A stretch of 54,421 bases of DNA from Subdoligranulum sp. Lineage in GTDB: Bacteria; Bacillota; Clostridia; Oscillospirales; Ruminococcaceae. Numbering within the stretch: position 1 is the first letter of the stretch; the number at the start of each line of letters is the position of its first letter. This document shows, piece by piece, positions 50,071 through 54,421 of this stretch. The translations under genes and the position numbers were made by a program. The notes under the pieces were generated by a model, which saw only the letters and a program-made list of their open reading frames with translations, was not told where the DNA came from and did not search any database. Location of the stretch: contig JAAVHN010000035.1 of assembly GCA_014799685.1 (NCBI GenBank), positions 4,419 to 58,839 of the forward strand, written 5' to 3'.

Positions 50071-51002
50071 TGTTTGCCCAGTTTTTTACCGGTGACTATC
50101 TCATCGACTTTTTCTATTCCATCATCCGCATGTCCACACCGCTGATCTATTGCGCCATGGGTGCGCTGATTTCCAAGCAGGCGGGCGCCATCAACATGGC
50201 ATTGGAGGGCATCATGCTCACCGCATCGTTGACGGCCGTCATTTTCAGCGCCATGACGCATACAGTCATCTTTGGTCTGATCGGAGCCGTTGCCGGCGGA
50301 ATGTTCATCTCGTTTATCTTAGCGTATATGCATCTGGTGAAGCAGTCCGAGCTGGTGCTCACCGGTATCGCGCTCAACACAATGGCCTCCGGCGGCACGG
50401 TGTACCTGCTGTTCCTGCTCACTGGTGAGAAGGGCACTTCTCGTTTGCTCAACAGTCTGGTCGTGCCCAAGTGGAATATCCCCGTTTTGAAGGATATCCC
50501 GGTGCTGGGGCAGATACTCTCCGGCCACAATGCGCTCACTTATCTGGCCTACCTGTTTGCGCTGCTCACCTATATTCTGGTGTTCAAAAGCCGTACGGGG
50601 CTCCGCATCCGCGCGGTAGGCCTGAACCCGGATGCCGCCGCATCGGTGGGAATCAATGTCAACAAGATCAAATTTCAGGCGTTTTTGTATTCCGGCCTGT
50701 TTGCCTCGCTGGGCGGCGCGTTCATGTCGATGGGGTACCTTTCCAATTTCTCGCGCGATATGATTGCCGGCCGCGGCTTTATCGGCATCTCCGCCGCCAA
50801 TCTGGCGGATGGACAGGTGCTGGGCTCGCTGCTCGCCTCGCTGGGCTTCGGCAGTGCCGAGGCTGTGTCCATCACACTTGCAACGCTCAACATGCAGGCG
50901 GAGCTGGTGCGCATGATCCCATATCTGGCTACCGTGATCGGGCTTGTCATCATGTCGGCCCAAAAGCAGGCCAAAGCACGCAGGCGTCAGGGCGATTTCT
51001 GA
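50067..51002 (+). CDS. Nucleoside-type ABC permease 2
   Basis: 311 residues, about nine helices. MSTPLIYCAMGALISKQAGAINMALEGIMLTAS near 24-56 and RIRAVGLNPDAAASVGINVNKIK near 175-197 are BPD_transp_2 signatures, and GRGFIGISAANLADGQVLGSL follows. It forms the other half of the channel with permease 1. A 108-bp gap separates it from the first VOC gene, the longest within the second half of the operon, but no terminator is visible. Confidence 0.93.
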   Translation: MMFAQFFTGDYLIDFFYSIIRMSTPLIYCAMGALISKQAGAINMALEGIMLTASLTAVIFSAMTHTVIFGLIGAVAGGMFISFILAYMHLVKQSELVLTGIALNTMASGGTVYLLFLLTGEKGTSRLLNSLVVPKWNIPVLKDIPVLGQILSGHNALTYLAYLFALLTYILVFKSRTGLRIRAVGLNPDAAASVGINVNKIKFQAFLYSGLFASLGGAFMSMGYLSNFSRDMIAGRGFIGISAANLADGQVLGSLLASLGFGSAEAVSITLATLNMQAELVRMIPYLATVIGLVIMSAQKQAKARRRQGDF

Positions 51003-51110
51003 AAACGCGATTCTATGTCCGTCAACCATACCGGCAAAGGGAAAAGCGGATCCACCATATGGGTTCGGCGCTTCTTTGCCGCATCATCGAATTTTGAAAG
51101 GAGTTTTAAC

Positions 51111-51575
51111 ATGGAATACCAGATTCAGGACCACATTCTTCCTCTGCATCATGTCGGGTTCATCGTCAAGGACATTGACCACTCACTGGATTTTTATATG
51201 AACAAGTTGGGCTTTACGCTCTATAACCGCTGGACCGAACCGGTGGAAGAGGTGGAAAACGGCATGTGCATTCCCGGCGCCTCGCTGGAGTTGGCGCAGG
51301 TGAAGGGATACGGCTTTCTGCTGGAGTTCATCCGTTTTGTCACCGGCGAGGGCTCCGACGAGAAGTTCCTTTCCAACCACATCGGCACCGGCCATATCTC
51401 CTTTTTGGTGGACGATCTGCCTGCGGCGATCGAGCACTTAAAATCTCAGGGCGTTGAATTTTGCAGCGAGCCGGTGATGCTGCCCAACAGCAGCTGGGTG
51501 ATGTTCTACGATCCGGATGGCATCCGGGTGGAGATCATGCAGTTCTACCGCAACGGAGGTTTCGAGGAGCGGTAA
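51111..51575 (+). CDS. VOC (glyoxalase-like) family protein 1
   Basis: 154 residues, two beta-alpha-beta-beta-beta units. Metal-ligand candidates fall at His in LHHVGF (residue 13-14), Glu in LLEFIRF, His in TGHISF and Glu in VEIMQFY. VOC enzymes isomerise, hydrolyse or oxidise small carbon acids at a metal centre. AAAGGAG lies 7 bases before ATG 51111. Its sister VOC 2 is next in the operon; the two share MxYQxQ, VKDxDxSLDFYxNKLG and DPDGIRVE(I/F)MQF. Confidence 0.9.
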   Translation: MEYQIQDHILPLHHVGFIVKDIDHSLDFYMNKLGFTLYNRWTEPVEEVENGMCIPGASLELAQVKGYGFLLEFIRFVTGEGSDEKFLSNHIGTGHISFLVDDLPAAIEHLKSQGVEFCSEPVMLPNSSWVMFYDPDGIRVEIMQFYRNGGFEER

Positions 51576-51595
51576 AGCTTCCGATCATCCCTTGG

Positions 51596-51634
51596 GCCTG
51601 TTCATGATCCGCAGATGCGGGATCATGAACAGGC
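51596..51634 (+). other. Hairpin between the two VOC genes
   Basis: GCCTGTTCATGATC pairs with GATCATGAACAGGC, with inner CGC/GCGG and one bulge. There is no T-run, and the next ribosome site (AGGAGG) lies shortly after, so it may set relative expression or mark a processing site. Confidence 0.65.
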
Positions 51635-51660
51635 TCTTAGAACAAACAGGAGGTGCCATC

Positions 51661-52128
51661 ATGGGCTATCAGGTACAGGAGAATATTCAAGCAGTCCACC
51701 ATACGGGATTTATTGTAAAAGACTTGGATCGCTCACTGGATTTTTACGTAAATAAGCTGGGCATGAAACTGCAAATGCGCTGGATCGAGACTGCCGAGCA
51801 GTGTGATACCGGCATGGGCGTGCCCGGCTCGTCATTGGAGCTCGCTCAGCTGGTGGGATACGGCGTGATGATCGAGATCGCCCGTTTCATCGATGTGCCC
51901 GGCATCGACACACCGCTTTCGCCACGTCAGATCGGCGTGGGGCATGTTTCTTTCACCGTCAGAGATCTGGTGTCACTCATTGCTCATCTGGAAGAGCAGG
52001 GCGTAAAGATGGCCAGTGAACGGATGATCGTGCCGGAACTGAAGATTACCTGGGTGCACGCGTTGGATCCCGACGGCATCCGGGTGGAATTCATGCAGTT
52101 CTTTGACCGTTGCGAGGATGTAAAATAA
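51661..52128 (+). CDS. VOC (glyoxalase-like) family protein 2
   Basis: 155 residues, sister of VOC 1. The ligand set is kept: His in VHHTGF, Glu in IEIARF, His in VGHVSF, Glu in VEFMQFF. Differences lie around ETAEQCDTGMGVPGSS and in the last helix, so the two may form a heterodimer or handle different isomers. CAGGAGGTGCCATC gives a strong ribosome site. It ends 15 bp before the phosphorylase gene. Confidence 0.9.
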   Translation: MGYQVQENIQAVHHTGFIVKDLDRSLDFYVNKLGMKLQMRWIETAEQCDTGMGVPGSSLELAQLVGYGVMIEIARFIDVPGIDTPLSPRQIGVGHVSFTVRDLVSLIAHLEEQGVKMASERMIVPELKITWVHALDPDGIRVEFMQFFDRCEDVK

Positions 52129-52143
52129 TCAGGAGGTGCTGAG

Positions 52144-52887
52144 ATGCAAAACTATCAACCGCATATTCGCCTGGCGCCGGACCCGGAGCTATGCTGCGCC
52201 ATCCTGCCGGGCGACCCGGCCCGCATCGACCGCGTGCTGCCATTTTTGGAGAACACGCAAGAGTTGGCTTACAACCGCGAGTACCGCAGTGCCTGCGGCT
52301 ATTATAAGGGCGTCAAGATTTTGGCGCTGTCCACCGGCATCGGCGGGGCGTCCATGGGAATCGCCGTAGAGGAGATGCTCCAGATCGGCATCACGCATGC
52401 GGTGCGTATCGGCAGCGCGGGTGCACTGCAAAACGGCATCCGCATCGGGGATCTGCTTCTGGCCACCGGCGCGGTTCGGGACGACGGCGCTTCCTGCGCA
52501 TATGTACCCGCACAGTTTCCGGCAGTGGCGGATCCCTCGCTTCTGCAGGCCTGCCTTTGTGCCGCGCAGGCACAAAATCTGCCTTACCATTTGGGCATTG
52601 TCCGCAGCCATGACAGCTTCTATACCGACCAGGAGACGGAGATTTGTGAAGCATGGTCGGCACGCGGTGTTTTGGGCTCTGACATGGAAACCGCCGCGCT
52701 TTTCACCATCGGGGCGCTGCGCGGCATGAAAACCGCCTCCATTCTCAACAATGTTGTGCTGTATCAGGCCGATACCGCACAGGGCATCGAGGAATACGGC
52801 AATGGCGATGCCATGGCCGCCCAAGGCGAAGCAGCAGAGATCCGGGTGGCTCTGGAGGCTCTGGCCAGGGTGATGCAGGATGAATGA
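52144..52887 (+). CDS. Nucleoside phosphorylase (uridine phosphorylase-like)
   Basis: 247 residues, the size of Udp. Phosphate-binding GDPAR is at about 21-25, STGIGGASMGIAVEEM at about 63-78, RIGSAGAL, and the ribose-contact segment GSDMETAALF. The uracil-recognition region (usually containing Gln and Arg) reads SFYTDQETEI, so the base partner may not be uracil. The reaction is phosphorolysis of a nucleoside to base and ribose-1-phosphate. AGGAGGTGCTGAG precedes the ATG. Its end overlaps the reductase gene by 8 bases. Confidence 0.9.
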   Translation: MQNYQPHIRLAPDPELCCAILPGDPARIDRVLPFLENTQELAYNREYRSACGYYKGVKILALSTGIGGASMGIAVEEMLQIGITHAVRIGSAGALQNGIRIGDLLLATGAVRDDGASCAYVPAQFPAVADPSLLQACLCAAQAQNLPYHLGIVRSHDSFYTDQETEICEAWSARGVLGSDMETAALFTIGALRGMKTASILNNVVLYQADTAQGIEEYGNGDAMAAQGEAAEIRVALEALARVMQDE

Positions 52888-53923
52888 TGCGCGGCAAAGC
52901 CTCCGGGTTACGGCCATTACACAGGTGGATGAATGGGTGCGGTGCTACCGTTTGGAGGCTGCACAGCCGGACGGGAAATTGGCGCCGTTTTTGCCCGGTC
53001 AATATCTGAACATTTTCTATGAGATCGACGGAAGCACCACCAGCCGTCCATATTCCATCGCGTCCTCGCCCAAAGACGCCGAACAGGGCTTTTACGAACT
53101 GTTTATCCATGGCGGCGGTGGGTTTACATCCCCGTGGCTGTTCCGGCATATTGCGATGGGCGACATGCTGTCCTGTTCTTATCCGGAGGGTACATTCTGT
53201 TACCGGCCCGGCTGCGACAGCACGCATCTTGTTGCAGTATCGGGCGGAATGAGCGTTACACCGCTGCGCGCTTTTGCGCGGGCTGTCGTCGATGGCAGTC
53301 TGGACGTGGATCTCACAGTTTTTTGTGGCTGGGACTATTGCCATGAAGTGCTTTTTATGGACGAGTTCCTGCAATATGCACAGGAATGCCCGCGGTTTCG
53401 GGTGGTATTTGCAGTGGCCAAAGAGCCTTGTCCCAAGGCGGTGCATGGTTATGTGGACCGCAAACTGATCGAATCTTATACCACGCTGCAGAACGCCACG
53501 CTATTTTTGTGCGGCCCGGAGGAGATGTACCGTTTTCTGTCGCAGGAGCTTGCGCCTTGCCGGATCCCGGCCGGCCGCTGGCGCCGGGAGATCCCGGGCG
53601 AAATCAAAACGCCACTGGGCCAACCGGACGCACCGCCGGTACAAAAGGGAAGCGTTTCCCTTACGCTGCGTCGGCAGGGGCAGGCGGTTCGTCTGCGCGC
53701 CGGCAGGGAGGAAAGCCTGCTGGTCGCGCTGGAACGCGCCGGTGTGCAGCCAAAAGCACGCTGCCGCAGCGGCCGCTGCGGATACTGTCTGGCCCGGCTG
53801 CTGGCGGGCGAGGTATATGTGCCGGCCGCCTGGGATACCCGCACGCCACAGCAAAAGGCGGAACGAAAGATTCACCCCTGCTGCAGCTTTCCGCTATCGG
53901 ATGTAGTTCTGGAGGCGGAGTAA
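52880..53923 (+). CDS. FAD/NAD(P) reductase with C-terminal 2Fe-2S ferredoxin domain
   Basis: 347 residues. N-terminal flavodoxin-reductase barrel with FAD motif SRPYSIAS (about 54-61), NAD(P)-binding half with AVSGGMSVTPLRAF and FLCGPEEMY, and a plant-type ferredoxin domain at about 255-347 with CRSGRCGYC and a later Cys in HPCCSF. Such proteins pass electrons from NAD(P)H to an oxygenase, a reductase or a radical enzyme. It is the last gene of the operon, so the partner may be one of the VOC proteins or an enzyme elsewhere. Overlaps the phosphorylase by 8 bases. Confidence 0.9.
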   Translation: MNDARQSLRVTAITQVDEWVRCYRLEAAQPDGKLAPFLPGQYLNIFYEIDGSTTSRPYSIASSPKDAEQGFYELFIHGGGGFTSPWLFRHIAMGDMLSCSYPEGTFCYRPGCDSTHLVAVSGGMSVTPLRAFARAVVDGSLDVDLTVFCGWDYCHEVLFMDEFLQYAQECPRFRVVFAVAKEPCPKAVHGYVDRKLIESYTTLQNATLFLCGPEEMYRFLSQELAPCRIPAGRWRREIPGEIKTPLGQPDAPPVQKGSVSLTLRRQGQAVRLRAGREESLLVALERAGVQPKARCRSGRCGYCLARLLAGEVYVPAAWDTRTPQQKAERKIHPCCSFPLSDVVLEAE

Positions 53924-53984
53924 CCTGGCCGAACGGAGAAAACAGAGAACATATAAAACGAAAAACAGTAAAAACAGAGAATAA

Positions 53985-54032
53985 AAAAGGCCGTGCAGAA
54001 AGTCCAAAGGGATTTTCTGCACGGCCAAAATT
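53985..54032 (+). terminator. Terminator of the 13-gene operon
   Basis: GGCCGTGCAGAAA at 53989-54001 pairs with TTTCTGCACGGCC at 54014-54026, followed by AAAATTTT; on the minus strand it would end in TTTTTTAT. Confidence 0.8.
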
Positions 54033-54064
54033 TTGCAAAAAAGGTTGTGGTATGAAGAAACAGC

Positions 54065-54191
54065 CTATAGCACTTCTCAAAATAGCCAATACGCATCCCG
54101 GCGGCAAATTTGACCCCGCATATTCCCGCGGGGAAATGCCGGCCGCACGTTCCTATTGTGGCCGGCCCGCCTGTCTTTGCCCCAAAATCTT
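54065..54191. mobile_element. Half of a palindromic miniature element, inverted, abutting copy 3
   Basis: Read on the minus strand this is the right half of a copy-2-type element: AAGATTTTGGGGCAAAGACA, GCGGG, extra GC-rich sequence, CAAATTTGCCGCCGGGATGC, then an end close to GAAGTGCTATAG. Its core stops exactly at the left terminus of copy 3. Confidence 0.65.
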
Positions 54192-54353
54192 GGGAAGCTC
54201 CGATTAAATCGACGTGTGGGATCGGCGAGCAAATTTTTCGTCTGTCGAAGTCCCAAAATCGCAGGAATACTCTATGTATTTCAAGATTTTGGGGCAAAGA
54301 CAGACGGGAAATTTGCCGCCGGGACGCGCGCGGCGATTTATTCAGAGGTTCCC
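54192..54353. mobile_element. Palindromic miniature element, copy 3 (best preserved)
   Basis: 162 bp, almost one long palindrome. Ends GGGAAGCTCCGATTAAATCG and the complement of CGATTTATTCAGAGGTTCCC (17 of 20 match); then AGCAAATTTTTCGTCTGTC against GACAGACGGGAAATTTGC; then TCCCAAAATC against GATTTTGGGG; then AATAC/GTATT at the tip. Confidence 0.8.
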
Positions 54354-54367
54354 TTGATATATTGCAA

Positions 54368-54403
54368 AATTCTCAGCGGCTTTGCCGCCCGGGAATTTTG
54401 GCA
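54368..54403. other. Hairpin at the window end
   Basis: AAAATTC and GAATTTT enclose GCGGC-TTT-GCCGC. It could be a terminator for a gene beyond the window or another repeat edge; no gene is visible in the last 68 bases. Confidence 0.4.
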
Positions 54404-54421
54404 TCCCCCTTGCGGGGACAC

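Overview
The window looks like part of the chromosome of a GC-rich, low-oxygen Firmicute, most likely a gut Clostridia of the Oscillospiraceae type. The reasons are a type III glutamine synthetase, htpG under a CIRCE (HrcA) operator, lipoprotein-type sugar-binding proteins, many sigma-A-like promoters ending in TATACT, strong Shine-Dalgarno sites and several plant-glycan loci. This assignment is inference from gene content. Genes sit in short operons, usually closed by clear Rho-independent terminators.

Layout: (1) 1-3955 is the end of a sugar operon: transaldolase (cut by the window edge), beta-hydroxyacid dehydrogenase, fucose-isomerase-like protein and a ROK regulator. It resembles the sulfofructose-transaldolase type of sulfoquinovose breakdown. 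(2) 4038-10510 carries a miniature transposable element, a short-chain dehydrogenase, a small unknown gene, htpG, and a membrane-anchored D,D-carboxypeptidase with a very long disordered cytoplasmic part. (3) 10766-15579 is an RND-type exporter with a large coiled-coil insert plus its TetR regulator, behind a perfect 30-bp operator palindrome. (4) 15716-22529 holds single genes: a ricin-type lectin with a histone-H1-like tail, a GNAT acetyltransferase, a polysaccharide flippase, four small genes, proC and a small membrane protein. (5) 22680-30319 is a sugar ABC importer (no ATPase of its own) with an intracellular GH9 enzyme, a serine hydrolase and a ROK regulator. (6) 30452-33631 has a small unknown gene, glnN and a tRNA Arg-His-Gln cluster. 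(7) 33632-38637 is scarred by mobile DNA and carries a TetM-like GTPase gene and a GH79-like glycosidase.

(8) 38657-53923 is the most unusual part. A BtpA/SgcQ protein and a GntR regulator are divergent, followed by a DMT-type transporter that is divergent from a 13-gene operon. That operon encodes an aberrant PfkB protein, two related SIS proteins, a fused double YjbQ (UPF0047) protein, a third degenerate YjbQ-like protein, a complete BMP-type nucleoside ABC importer, two sister VOC proteins, a uridine-phosphorylase-like enzyme and a flavin/2Fe-2S reductase. A shared 12-bp motif, CAACTTRTTATR, lies next to the gntR, transporter and pfkB promoters. I read this as an uncharacterised pathway for a nucleoside-like or glycosylated compound: import, cleavage by phosphorolysis, sugar-phosphate processing by the SIS/PfkB/YjbQ set, and treatment of the released group by the VOC proteins and the reductase. 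The substrate is unknown.

A family of palindromic miniature elements (at least six whole or partial copies) is scattered between genes. A different 275-bp element at 36415 is flanked by 71-bp direct repeats that look like an unusually long target-site duplication.
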